Shown in pieces: positions 1 to 5,978 of a DNA stretch of 8,805 nt. The DNA comes from Candidatus Methanofastidiosia archaeon (GTDB lineage: Archaea > Methanobacteriota_B > Thermococci > Methanofastidiosales > NM3), in the NCBI GenBank assembly GCA_020854925.1, contig JAHKLV010000010.1:1-8805 (forward strand), written 5' to 3'. Positions within the stretch are counted from its first letter, which is position 1, and each line of letters starts with the position of its first letter. A program made the translations under genes and the position numbers. The notes under the pieces are model-generated. The model saw nothing but the letters and a program-made list of their open reading frames with translations, had not been told where the DNA came from and did no database searches.

Positions 1-928
1 CCGCCTCCATGACCTCGGCATACTGGTAAACGGTAAGGTCGTCGGCATCCCCCACATAAAACGCCGTGGTACGGTACACGCGCTCCCATGCATCGAGCGC
101 TGGCTCACCCGCAACCGTGGTATCCATGAGCGAACGGCACAGGATGATGGCCGCTCGCGTCTGTTCCTGTTCCTTGAGCAGGTGCGACATCCTGCCATAC
201 CACATCATGGCCTGAAAGTACCGGCCAAGCTCCTCAGTTCGCGTGTAGTGCCCTCGCGGCCTATACTGGGAGTAATCCTCTCGATACCCAAAAAGGGGCG
301 ATACGGCTATGCCCGATGCGGCATCGATAAGGGCAAGCTCTTCGTACACGGATTCGGGGGCGGTACTGGCTCGGGCATGGTCGGGGCACAGGAGGAGCAA
401 CGCCACGGTGAGAAACGCGGTGTTTGCCTGTGCCGCATCCCGAACGGCACCGGTGCTCTCGCGGGCATACTGTTCTGAAGTGAGAATCAACGCCTCGGTG
501 AGGGCGACAATTTCATCGTAAAAGTACGCCTGCTCAATTTGACGCAAGGAGTAGTCGTAAAGGATATGGAAGGTATGCAACAGAGCGTCGCTCGTGACAA
601 AGACGGGGGTCCCCCTGTCGGCAAGTGCCTCGTAATACGCATGAAAGAGGATGTCGCTTCCGGTCTGGCCTATGAAAAAGCCCTGCGCTTCCAGGAGCGA
701 TCGCTGAGACGCGGAGAGAAAAAAGTCATCCACATTCTCGGGTTCGAACGCATAGGTGGCAAGGGAGGGACGATAGGATATATCGGGTAAGACGAAGGAA
801 GAAAACGAGAGGTATCCCCCGTTTCCCGGAGGGGGTGTGGTCTCAGGAGGGGGGGTTTCCGTTGACGAGATGCACCCGGAGCACATGAGCATGACAAGAA
901 GGATGATGATGCAGGCATTCTTTTTCAT
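1..928 (-). CDS. DUF3160-type lipoprotein, N-terminal part (runs off the left edge)
   Basis: The minus strand is open without a stop from an ATG at 928 to base 1, giving 309 complete codons; the C-terminus lies outside the window. The start is set by GGTGAT at 934-939, five bases before ATG. Residues 1-19 read as a lipoprotein signal: two lysines, a hydrophobic run, then CSGC with the acylatable Cys at 19. A Pro/Thr-rich linker follows (about 23-36), so the protein should be anchored outside the membrane. The segment FVTSDALLHTFHILYDY (110-126) and YFQAMMWYGRM (237-247) match what I remember of the DUF3160 family, which is found in methanogens and some bacteria. Its biochemical role is unknown to me. 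The gene has its own promoter (near 965) and sits downstream of the eL41 terminator, so it is probably transcribed alone or as the first gene of a leftward unit. Family assignment is fairly sure; function is not. Confidence 0.8.
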   Translation of the reverse strand, partial: MKKNACIIILLVMLMCSGCISSTETPPPETTPPPGNGGYLSFSSFVLPDISYRPSLATYAFEPENVDDFFLSASQRSLLEAQGFFIGQTGSDILFHAYYEALADRGTPVFVTSDALLHTFHILYDYSLRQIEQAYFYDEIVALTEALILTSEQYARESTGAVRDAAQANTAFLTVALLLLCPDHARASTAPESVYEELALIDAASGIAVSPLFGYREDYSQYRPRGHYTRTEELGRYFQAMMWYGRMSHLLKEQEQTRAAIILCRSLMDTTVAGEPALDAWERVYRTTAFYVGDADDLTVYQYAEVMEA

Positions 929-933
929 GGAAT

Positions 934-939
934 ATCACC
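934..939 (-). promoter_or_regulatory. Shine-Dalgarno site GGTGAT for the DUF3160 gene
   Basis: GGTGAT read on the minus strand lies five bases before the ATG at 928 and fixes that start over the later in-frame ATGs at codons 13 and 15. Confidence 0.7.
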
Positions 940-959
940 ACACATGCCATCGCTTTCAA

Positions 960-970
960 AATATATAAAG
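960..970 (-). promoter_or_regulatory. TATA box of the DUF3160 lipoprotein gene
   Basis: On the minus strand the stretch reads CTTTATATATT, a good archaeal TATA box. Transcription would begin about 26 bases downstream, near 939-945, leaving a very short leader that just holds the GGTGAT site. The box is flanked by a 6-bp inverted repeat (CATGCC at 943-948 and GGCATG at 970-975), possibly by chance. Confidence 0.6.
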
Positions 971-1000
971 GCATGCAAAGGGCTCAATAATACTTGAACT

Positions 1001-1031
1001 TAAAAAAAGAATGAGACAAAAAAGAAAAAAG
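1001..1031 (-). terminator. Poly-T terminator after the eL41 gene
   Basis: Read on the minus strand this region holds three runs of six or seven T, beginning about 45 bases after the eL41 stop at 1076. Archaeal RNA polymerase terminates at such T-tracts without needing a hairpin. It would separate the eL41 transcript from the DUF3160 promoter at about 965. Confidence 0.6.
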
Positions 1032-1075
1032 AGACCGAGCGACATACGCCCGATGGATGAGCATAAAAGGGAAGA

Positions 1076-1180
1076 TTACTTTCTCATCTTAGCTTTACGC
1101 TTCTTTCTTCTCATGCGCTTTTTAAGGTGCTTCCACCTCATCTTTCCCTTCTTCTTCCATTTTCTTGGCTTTTTTCCCAA
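1076..1180 (-). CDS. rpl41e: Ribosomal protein eL41 (34 aa, TTG start)
   Basis: A 34-residue minus-strand frame runs from TTG at 1180 to TAA at 1076. It has 22 Lys/Arg residues and three Trp/His (W8, W16, H18). The motif PRKWKKKGKMRWK followed by LKKRMRRKKRK closely matches my memory of archaeal eL41 (L41e) from Thermococcales and the shorter eukaryotic form, which begins at the internal MRxKW. eL41 is a single helix at the intersubunit bridge of archaeal and eukaryotic ribosomes. AGGTGAT at 1184-1190 is three bases before TTG, with an in-frame stop (TAA at 1190-1192) just upstream, so a longer protein is impossible; the alternative ATG at 1141 would give 21 residues with a poorer site. A poly-T terminator follows. 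It lies 96 bases after the DUF523-DUF1722 gene. Identity is confident from the pattern; the start codon is fairly confident. Confidence 0.85.
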   Translation of the reverse strand: MGKKPRKWKKKGKMRWKHLKKRMRRKKRKAKMRK

Positions 1181-1183
1181 AAA

Positions 1184-1190
1184 ATCACCT
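1184..1190 (-). promoter_or_regulatory. Shine-Dalgarno site deciding the eL41 TTG start
   Basis: AGGTGAT on the minus strand is a seven-base match to the archaeal anti-Shine-Dalgarno complement, three bases upstream of TTG at 1180. It favours the 34-residue product over the 21-residue one starting at ATG 1141. Confidence 0.65.
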
Positions 1191-1252
1191 TAAGTTGCTT
1201 CACCAAATGGCGTGAACTTGGTAAAATTGACTTAATCCATTATTGACAACCC

Positions 1253-1262
1253 ATTTAAAAGG
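1253..1262 (-). promoter_or_regulatory. Probable TATA box for eL41
   Basis: The minus strand reads CCTTTTAAAT here, in the 96-base gap between the DUF523-DUF1722 stop and the eL41 start. It would place the start of transcription near 1228-1232 and give a leader of about 50 bases. A weaker AT-rich block at 1221-1230 (TCAATTTTAC) would give a 20-base leader instead; I cannot choose between them with certainty. Confidence 0.4.
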
Positions 1263-1276
1263 TTTGTGGTAGGGCG

Positions 1277-2278
1277 CTAACCTGCCTCTTCTGTCCTGTC
1301 GTGCCAGTAGGTGCGGCCCCTTCCCTGCTCCACCTGCGGTGCGAGCGCGGGAGGATACGGGGCAAAGTACATCTGCTCAAGAAGATAGGGCTGGTGCACC
1401 CTGACAGCCCATGCGCGCATGAGCGTGGTGAGAGCATGGAGAGGGAGGATGTTTGCACGGTACTGGCTCATGGTGTCGAGATAGAGAGCCTTTTCCTCAG
1501 GCGAGAGATCCCCGGATACATAACCCAGGGCGTGCATGAGCACATTAATGTGCGCGCCGGCGCCGGGCATGCGCGAAAGCGCCGAGGTAAGAAGCGCATG
1601 GTAGGAGTCAACGACCTCTGAGCGCTCCATTCCCTTCTGCCGCGCTAGGATGGCTCCCATTTGCTTAAGCGCGGTCTGATTGTATGCCATGAGCAAGAGC
1701 TTGTGACGGGCATGGAACGTGTAAAGATCCTCACTTCTTCCCGATAGCTCCGCCTGCCTCCATCGTGCGAGGGTGTACACGGCGGTGAGAAAATGCTCAC
1801 GTATGCGGTCATTTTGGAGCCTGAGCTCATCCTCGACAACAGCGGTGGGAAAGCGGGCAAGCACCGCGCCGCCAAACAGACCCTGGCCCCGGCCCACGGC
1901 TGGGCCCGGTTCTGGTGAAGCGTAGAGCTTGACATCCTTGATACCGCATGAAGGGGATCGGGCCTTGAGGATGACGCCGTCAAAGGCCCCAGCGTCGGCA
2001 AGCGCCTGTTCCACGTACGTTTCCATGCGCCCGGTGACGTCAGCGCCCGTTTCCGGCTGGACGAGCAGGTGCCTGCCCCCGGATACGACGATACGCACAG
2101 GCGGGCGGGGTATGCCCAACCCTATGTCCGCCTCGGGACAAAGGTCCACGAATTCGGCATGGCCCTTCAGGGCCTCCACCAAGGGGCTTGTCACCATCTG
2201 CCCGTTGTACCTGCACGAGTCAAATCCAAGACACCGGCTTACGAGAAGCCGTGGCCGTGCATCCTGCTTGTCGCTCAT
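1277..2278 (-). CDS. DUF523-DUF1722 two-domain protein (TudS/YbgA-like)
   Basis: A 333-residue protein with two recognisable parts. Residues about 8-155 are DUF523: SRCLG (C16), CRYNG (C22-G26), DLCPE (C47) and ARSPSCGIKD (C111). DUF523 includes the 2-thiouracil desulfidase TudS, in which three conserved cysteines hold a [4Fe-4S] cluster; C16, C47 and C111 sit at the matching motifs. Residues about 185-305 are DUF1722 (LYTFHARHKLLLMAYN, 186-201), as in bacterial YbgA. The fused form is common in bacteria and archaea, but the physiological substrate of this version is not known to me, so thio-nucleobase desulfuration is only an inference. The start at 2278 has AGGTAG six bases upstream. It is divergent from nadX and upstream of eL41 on the same strand. 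Cytoplasmic; no signal or membrane segment is seen. Confidence 0.88.
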   Translation of the reverse strand: MSDKQDARPRLLVSRCLGFDSCRYNGQMVTSPLVEALKGHAEFVDLCPEADIGLGIPRPPVRIVVSGGRHLLVQPETGADVTGRMETYVEQALADAGAFDGVILKARSPSCGIKDVKLYASPEPGPAVGRGQGLFGGAVLARFPTAVVEDELRLQNDRIREHFLTAVYTLARWRQAELSGRSEDLYTFHARHKLLLMAYNQTALKQMGAILARQKGMERSEVVDSYHALLTSALSRMPGAGAHINVLMHALGYVSGDLSPEEKALYLDTMSQYRANILPLHALTTLMRAWAVRVHQPYLLEQMYFAPYPPALAPQVEQGRGRTYWHDRTEEAG

Positions 2279-2298
2279 GTGCTACCTATGCAGGGCAA

Positions 2299-2311
2299 CG
2301 AATAAATAGTA
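2299..2311. promoter_or_regulatory. Shared AT-rich box between the DUF523-DUF1722 gene and nadX
   Basis: The stretch CGAATAAATAGTA is the only AT-rich block between the two divergent genes. Read rightward it would start transcription near 2330-2335, supporting the nadX start at 2383 over the in-frame ATG at 2311, which overlaps the box itself. Read leftward (ACTATTTATTCG) it would start near 2280, giving the DUF523-DUF1722 mRNA almost no leader. One element serving both directions is inference. Confidence 0.45.
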
Positions 2312-2382
2312 TGACCTTCCGAACAAGAAAAGGTACCGCACCCCAACAGGGAAAGCGTGCGGGCACACCGGTCGTGAGCCCC

Positions 2383-3132
2383 ATGAACATAGCGCTTATC
2401 GGATGTGGCAACATCGCATCCATCATTGCCAGAAAGGCGCGCAACGTACGTATCGTTGCGGTGTATGATGCTGACGAGCAGCGAAAGAACACGTTTGCAG
2501 CACAGGTCGGCGCCCATGCAAGCCCAGATCTCGCCTCCCTTCTCGAGGAGGATGTCGCGCTTGTTGTAGAGGCGGCCTCGCCCTCGGCGGTGCGCCAGAC
2601 CGCGCAGCATGTCATCAAGGCAGGAAAAGACCTCATGGTCATGAGCGTGGGGGGGCTCGTCGACCCCGTGTTCCGCTCACAGCTTATCGGCCTTGCAAGG
2701 GAGCACAATCACCGCATCTACATACCCTCCGGCGCTATTGGCGGACTTGATGCCATTTCAGCAGCACGGGTGGGGCGCATCGACAGCATCACCCTCGAGA
2801 CCCGGAAACCACCGGGCTCTCTCGGCCTCACGGTCGCATCGGAAACGGTGGTCTTTGAGGGCACGCCCCAGGAAGCTATCGCCCGTTATCCCCGAAACAT
2901 CAACGTTGCCGTCACCCTTTCCATCATCGGCGGGGACGACCGGGTACGCGTCACCATCATCGCCGACCCCGCGACACGAAATAATACGCACCGCATCACT
3001 GTGCGTGGGGAGGTGGGAACGCTAACCTTCGAGTTTGCCAACGAGCCCTCGCCGAATCAGGCGACTTCGCTCCTCGCAGGGTATTCTGCCGTCGCCCTCC
3101 TCGAACGGATTGCTCAGCCGCTCCACTTTTGA
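2383..3132 (+). CDS. nadX: L-aspartate dehydrogenase (NAD biosynthesis)
   Basis: A 249-residue protein. L-aspartate dehydrogenase oxidises aspartate to iminoaspartate with NAD(P), the substrate of quinolinate synthase NadA, replacing L-aspartate oxidase. Seen: Rossmann start IALIGCGNIAS (3-13), acidic D29/D31 after the second strand, SVGGLVD (88-94), the family hallmark PSGAIGGLDAI (115-125), TRKPPG (140-145), PRNINVAVTLS (170-180), and DPATRNNTHRI (195-205), where H203 matches the catalytic His position. Length is typical. The frame is open back to 2188, but those residues overlap the divergent gene and look unlike the family, and a good N-terminal Rossmann strand begins at ATG 2383, so that start is chosen; ATG 2311 is second choice. 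No clear Shine-Dalgarno site precedes it. nadA and nadC are not next to it here. Function is confident. Confidence 0.92.
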   Translation: MNIALIGCGNIASIIARKARNVRIVAVYDADEQRKNTFAAQVGAHASPDLASLLEEDVALVVEAASPSAVRQTAQHVIKAGKDLMVMSVGGLVDPVFRSQLIGLAREHNHRIYIPSGAIGGLDAISAARVGRIDSITLETRKPPGSLGLTVASETVVFEGTPQEAIARYPRNINVAVTLSIIGGDDRVRVTIIADPATRNNTHRITVRGEVGTLTFEFANEPSPNQATSLLAGYSAVALLERIAQPLHF

Positions 3133-3144
3133 CTAAGGGAAAGT

Positions 3145-3153
3145 CTTTATATC
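3145..3153 (+). promoter_or_regulatory. TATA box of the rhomboid gene (leaderless)
   Basis: CTTTATATC, preceded by the purine-rich GGGAAAG (3137-3143) as BRE, is centred 24-25 bases before the ATG at 3174. Transcription should therefore start at or beside the start codon, giving a leaderless mRNA. It lies just after the nadX stop, so the rhomboid gene need not depend on nadX transcription. Confidence 0.65.
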
Positions 3154-3173
3154 AGGCGTACCAGCTTAAGATA

Positions 3174-3872
3174 ATGATTCCTCTCTACGACGAGAATCCT
3201 ACGTATGAGCGGCCGTATGTGACGTACGGGCTCATTCTCGCCAACGCGGCCGTGTTTCTCATCCTTCTTGCCGTAGAATATGGCAGGGGAACCTCTGCCC
3301 TCTTCCGATTCTATTACGACTGGGCTGCGGTCCCATACTTCATCACCGGGGGGGACAGGCTCTACACCCTGGTGACGTCGATGTTCATGCACGGAGGATT
3401 TCTCCACTTTGGCGGCAACATGCTCTACCTCTACATCTTTGGAAACAATGTCGAGGATTCCATGGGACACGGCAGATACATTCTGTTCTACCTTATCTGC
3501 GGGTTTGTCGCCTCTGCCGCGCAGATAGCAACGGAACCGTCGTCCACCATCCCCATGCTCGGTGCATCGGGGGCCATTGCAGGCGTGCTTGGCGCCTATC
3601 TCGTCACCTTTCCGAAGGCGAAAGTGGTCACCCTTGCCATCTATTTCATCATGCGCATTCCCGCTGTCTTCGTGCTCGGATTCTGGTTCCTCCTCCAGCT
3701 CTTCTCAGGGGTGGGATCCCTTGCCTCTGGCATGGAAGGCGGGGTGGCGTACTTTGCACATATCGGCGGGTTTGTCGCCGGCATGGCGCTTGTCTTCCTC
3801 TTCAGGAAAAAAGGATTCAAGTCCCGCAAGCGGCAACAGGAAGACTGGGACCGCATTTACTATCGCTCATAG
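3174..3872 (+). CDS. Rhomboid-family intramembrane serine protease
   Basis: A 232-residue polytopic membrane protein. Rhomboids cleave transmembrane substrates inside the bilayer with a Ser-His dyad. The nucleophile is S132 in GASGAIAG (130-137) and the general base is H196 in AHIGGFVAG (195-203). HGGFLHFGGN (73-82) supplies the conserved His residues and the oxyanion-type N82. Hydrophobic segments lie at roughly 17-36, 62-90, 101-117, 128-146, 150-180 and 191-211, ending in a basic tail (RKKGFKSRKR) expected in the cytoplasm. The N-terminus MIPLYDENPT is typical for archaeal and bacterial rhomboids. The frame could open at TTG 3129, but the TATA box at 3145-3153 lies inside that extension and points to ATG 3174. 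Substrates are unknown. Its last 56 bases overlap the end of the oppositely oriented CxxC protein gene. Family is certain; physiological role is not. Confidence 0.93.
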   Translation: MIPLYDENPTYERPYVTYGLILANAAVFLILLAVEYGRGTSALFRFYYDWAAVPYFITGGDRLYTLVTSMFMHGGFLHFGGNMLYLYIFGNNVEDSMGHGRYILFYLICGFVASAAQIATEPSSTIPMLGASGAIAGVLGAYLVTFPKAKVVTLAIYFIMRIPAVFVLGFWFLLQLFSGVGSLASGMEGGVAYFAHIGGFVAGMALVFLFRKKGFKSRKRQQEDWDRIYYRS

Positions 3873-4017
3873 CGAACGAAAAGCGGGAGGTGGATACGAT
3901 ATATCGTTCCGTGCGCAGGCAGTAGGGACAGGAGCGAAGAACATATGAGATGTTGTGTTCCCTCACGCCGAGCAGCTCCATCTGCCCACCACAATACGAA
4001 CAGGCAACGGTGCTCAT
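3817..4017 (-). CDS. Small CxxC...CxxC (zinc-ribbon-like) protein
   Basis: A 66-residue minus-strand frame. C6-x2-C9 (CSYC) and C30-x2-C33 (CPYC) form a CX2C-X20-CX2C pattern, the usual layout of a small zinc ribbon. Between them is QMELLGVREHNISYVLRSC, which reads like a beta-hairpin. The half after residue 40 is antisense to the rhomboid tail, has no clear pattern, and may be spare. The frame extends upstream to 4056, but ATG 4017 has a GAGGGGGG stretch close before it and a TATA box (4039-4046) about 26 bases upstream, so I choose it. It is divergent from deoxyhypusine synthase with a 109-base gap. No function recognised: a nucleic-acid- or protein-binding zinc ribbon is the natural guess. 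The paired cysteines and promoter support it being real; it could still be a chance frame. Confidence 0.62.
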   Translation of the reverse strand: MSTVACSYCGGQMELLGVREHNISYVLRSCPYCLRTERYIVSTSRFSFAMSDSKCGPSLPVAACGT

Positions 4018-4038
4018 AACCCCCCTCTGCAACGAAGG

Positions 4039-4046
4039 CATATAAC
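4039..4046 (-). promoter_or_regulatory. TATA box of the small CxxC protein gene
   Basis: On the minus strand this reads GTTATATG, centred about 26 bases before the ATG at 4017, so the mRNA would be leaderless or nearly so. A purine-rich GAGGGGGG stands just before ATG and would serve as a ribosome binding site only if transcription starts a little further upstream. Confidence 0.5.
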
Positions 4047-4072
4047 GGTGCGGCAAGAGAGAAGGAGTAACT

Positions 4073-4088
4073 TGAAAAACTTATATAT
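4073..4088 (+). promoter_or_regulatory. BRE and TATA box of deoxyhypusine synthase
   Basis: GAAAAAC (4073-4079, wholly A/G-rich apart from one C) followed by CTTATATAT (4080-4088) is a strong archaeal BRE/TATA pair. Transcription should begin near 4110, giving a leader of about 16 bases before ATG 4127, with a GGGATGAT stretch (4116-4123) as a possible ribosome binding site. It stands back to back with the promoter of the CxxC protein gene. Confidence 0.65.
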
Positions 4089-4126
4089 GGGTGTGGGCAC
4101 CATGGGTCACTATATGGGATGATATC

Positions 4127-5056
4127 ATGAACCTCGAAAAGGAAGTCACCGATTTTGCCATAACGAAGGACACATCCGTCAAGGAGATAACGGACCAGAT
4201 GTATGAGGCCGGCGGATTCACCGGCGAAAAGGTATCCCTTGGTGTGAGCATCCTAGAACGTATGATGAACGAGGAATGCACGACCTTCCTCTCGTTTCCC
4301 GCCTGTATCATTTCCACCGGCACGAGGGGAATCGTGCGAGACCTCGTGCGAGACCGGCGTTTCAACGTGCTAGTCACGACGTGCGGTACCCTCGACCACG
4401 ACCTGGCGCGCATCTGGCGCCCGTACTATCATGGGTACTGGGATGCTGACGACGCACAGCTCCACCGGGAAGGCATCAACAGGCTTGGCAACATCTTCAT
4501 TCCAAACGAATGCTATGGCGGCATCCTGGAGGAAAAGCTCCAGGAAATTCTGCAAGAGCTCTATGACTCGGGCATCCGGTCACTGGCGACATACGAGCTT
4601 GTCTGGGCCATAGGAGACCGCCTTGATGATGAAGGCAGCATCGTGTACTGGGCAGCAAAGCACCGGATACCGGTGGTCATTCCCGGTATCACCGACGGCT
4701 CGGTGGGGAGCCAGGTATTCTTCTTCGCCCAGGACCATGATTTCAAGATTGATATCCTCAAGGACGAGAAGCTCCTCGCAGACCTCGTCTTTGATGCCCC
4801 CAAGACAGGGGCGCTCATGATAGGTGGCGGGATATCCAAACACCACACCATCTGGTGGAATCAGTTCCGTGACGGGCTTGACTACGCCGTCTACATCACT
4901 ACGGCACCCGAATGGGACGGATCGCTATCGGGTGCACGGGTTAAGGAAGCGGTATCATGGGGAAAGGTGAAGGAAGACGCATCCTATGTCACCATCGAGG
5001 GAGAAGCCACCGTGCTCCTGCCGCTCATGTACGCAAGCCTCCTCCAACACCTGTAG
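4127..5056 (+). CDS. dys: Deoxyhypusine synthase
   Basis: A 309-residue homologue. Deoxyhypusine synthase transfers the 4-aminobutyl group of spermidine to a lysine of translation factor IF5A, using NAD. Seen: FPACIISTGTRGIVRDLV (58-74) and VLVTTCGTLDHD (81-92) in the NAD-binding fold, IPGITDGSVGSQ (185-196), GGGISKHH (233-240), PEWDGSLSGARVKEAVSWGK (261-280). K280 corresponds to the lysine that forms the covalent intermediate (human K329), and H239, Y256, D264, E274 and W278 match human H288, Y305, D313, E323 and W327 by eye. Two acidic spermidine-site positions (human D243, D316) appear as S195 and L267. The frame opens at GTG 4091, but the promoter at 4073-4088 would put the transcript start downstream of that codon, so ATG 4127 is chosen. 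Length suits archaeal members. The IF5A gene is not in the window. Confidence 0.92.
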   Translation: MNLEKEVTDFAITKDTSVKEITDQMYEAGGFTGEKVSLGVSILERMMNEECTTFLSFPACIISTGTRGIVRDLVRDRRFNVLVTTCGTLDHDLARIWRPYYHGYWDADDAQLHREGINRLGNIFIPNECYGGILEEKLQEILQELYDSGIRSLATYELVWAIGDRLDDEGSIVYWAAKHRIPVVIPGITDGSVGSQVFFFAQDHDFKIDILKDEKLLADLVFDAPKTGALMIGGGISKHHTIWWNQFRDGLDYAVYITTAPEWDGSLSGARVKEAVSWGKVKEDASYVTIEGEATVLLPLMYASLLQHL

Positions 5057-5120
5057 AAACGTGCGTTCCACTCGCGTTCCTTAAGAGAGACGCGATGAGA
5101 AGGGTGTGCGGTGCTAACAC

Positions 5121-5966
5121 ATGAACCACAGAATACTTGGCATAGGGCTTGTGTGCCTCCTCCTCACCGGGGCGGTGGCGCTGCAGGCTTCCGAAGGAAA
5201 GGGTCCCCTCAAGGGAGATACCGTCCTGGATACGGCAGAACGGGCGTATGCGGCCGTAGAGCGCATGCTTGCTGTTACTGCCGATGCCCCTCCAGCGGCG
5301 GTGGATTACCTGTCTGAAGCAAGGACACTCCTTGATCTCGCCTCCAACGCGCCTGAGGCCCCGGAATCCCGTGACATGGCCCTTGAGGCCATGGCAGCCA
5401 TCCGCGAGGCGGCACGCCTTCTTGACATGCCCCCCGAACCGGTCGTCCGTGCCCTTGAGGCGAGGTACGCCCGCCTCACCATTGCGCTCCTGAGAACGGA
5501 AGGGGCAGTGGGACGCCTGCATGCCCTGGGTATCGTCACTCCGGTAGTAGATACGGCACTTGAAGCCGCACGGGAATCCCTAGAAAACGCGGCAAGAGCA
5601 CTTGCTGACGGGGCCCTCCTGCGCGCACAGGCCGCACTCGAAGAGGCCAGCATCCGTATACGCCACGTGGAGGGTGCCCTACGTGATGCGCTTGGTGGGC
5701 TTCGCCTCGAGGGACAGGTGACCCGATTTTTCGATACCCTTGGCGAGCGCCTTCGCGCCGCGTCAGCCATCATTGCCGCAGCTGAAGCGTCGGGAGCCGA
5801 TACCACAGAGGCAAGGGCCGCGTTTGACGATATACGCCACGGGCTTGAGGAGGCACGGACCTTGCGCCAAGAGGGGTACGACCAGGAGAGCAGAGAGCTT
5901 CTTGCCTCGCTTGCGCCCCTCCTTGCCGAACTACGAGAGGCCCTGCGCTCGCTTTCCTCCCCGTAA
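5121..5966 (+). CDS. Exported all-helical protein of unknown function
   Basis: A 281-residue protein with no family I recognise. Residues 1-23 look like a signal peptide (NHR, hydrophobic core ILGIGLVCLLLTGAVALQA), so the mature chain is probably outside the cell or tethered to the membrane. The rest is very rich in Ala, Leu, Glu and Arg and should be almost entirely alpha-helical, with several amphipathic helices of 25-40 residues (about 36-52, 59-75, 84-102, 107-135, 142-192, 196-223, 227-278), broken by Pro/Gly turns. Repeated x-EAR/EAA spacing resembles coiled-coil or helical-bundle proteins. The start at 5121 follows a weak GGTG at 5112-5115. It is followed after 12 bases by the membrane regulator gene, which has its own strong ribosome binding site, so the two are almost certainly co-transcribed. 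A sensor, adaptor or cell-surface role is an inference from that context only. Confidence 0.8.
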   Translation: MNHRILGIGLVCLLLTGAVALQASEGKGPLKGDTVLDTAERAYAAVERMLAVTADAPPAAVDYLSEARTLLDLASNAPEAPESRDMALEAMAAIREAARLLDMPPEPVVRALEARYARLTIALLRTEGAVGRLHALGIVTPVVDTALEAARESLENAARALADGALLRAQAALEEASIRIRHVEGALRDALGGLRLEGQVTRFFDTLGERLRAASAIIAAAEASGADTTEARAAFDDIRHGLEEARTLRQEGYDQESRELLASLAPLLAELREALRSLSSP

Positions 5967-5969
5967 GAT

Positions 5970-5975
5970 GGTGAT
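5970..5975 (+). promoter_or_regulatory. Shine-Dalgarno site GGTGAT for the membrane regulator gene
   Basis: GGTGAT three bases before ATG 5979, within the 12-base gap after the preceding stop. It supports translation from a shared mRNA and fixes the start. Confidence 0.75.
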
Positions 5976-5978
5976 ACG

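Noticed and set aside
943..975. 6-bp inverted repeat CATGCC...GGCATG around the DUF3160 TATA box
   Set aside because: The arms are short and 21 bases apart; such repeats arise often by chance, so I do not call it an operator.
1011..1193. A plus-strand frame of 60 codons, Lys-rich then Phe/Leu-rich
   Set aside because: It is antisense to eL41 and the T-tract terminator; the Phe/Leu-rich half is the complement of Lys codons and there is no promoter or Shine-Dalgarno site in front.
2188..2382. Longer N-terminus for nadX, open back to 2188
   Set aside because: The extension overlaps the divergent DUF523-DUF1722 gene, is unlike the family, and would need transcription starting inside that gene. 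The Rossmann fold begins properly at ATG 2383.
3129..3173. TTG start at 3129 for the rhomboid gene
   Set aside because: The promoter TATA box (3145-3153) lies inside this extension, and the standard rhomboid N-terminus begins at ATG 3174.
5057..5120. Promoter search before the exported helical protein, including CGCGT...ACGCG (5-bp arms, 5073-5094) and CCTTAAGA
   Set aside because: The AT-rich core is weak and the arms too short to name a promoter, operator or terminator; the gene may also be read through from deoxyhypusine synthase.
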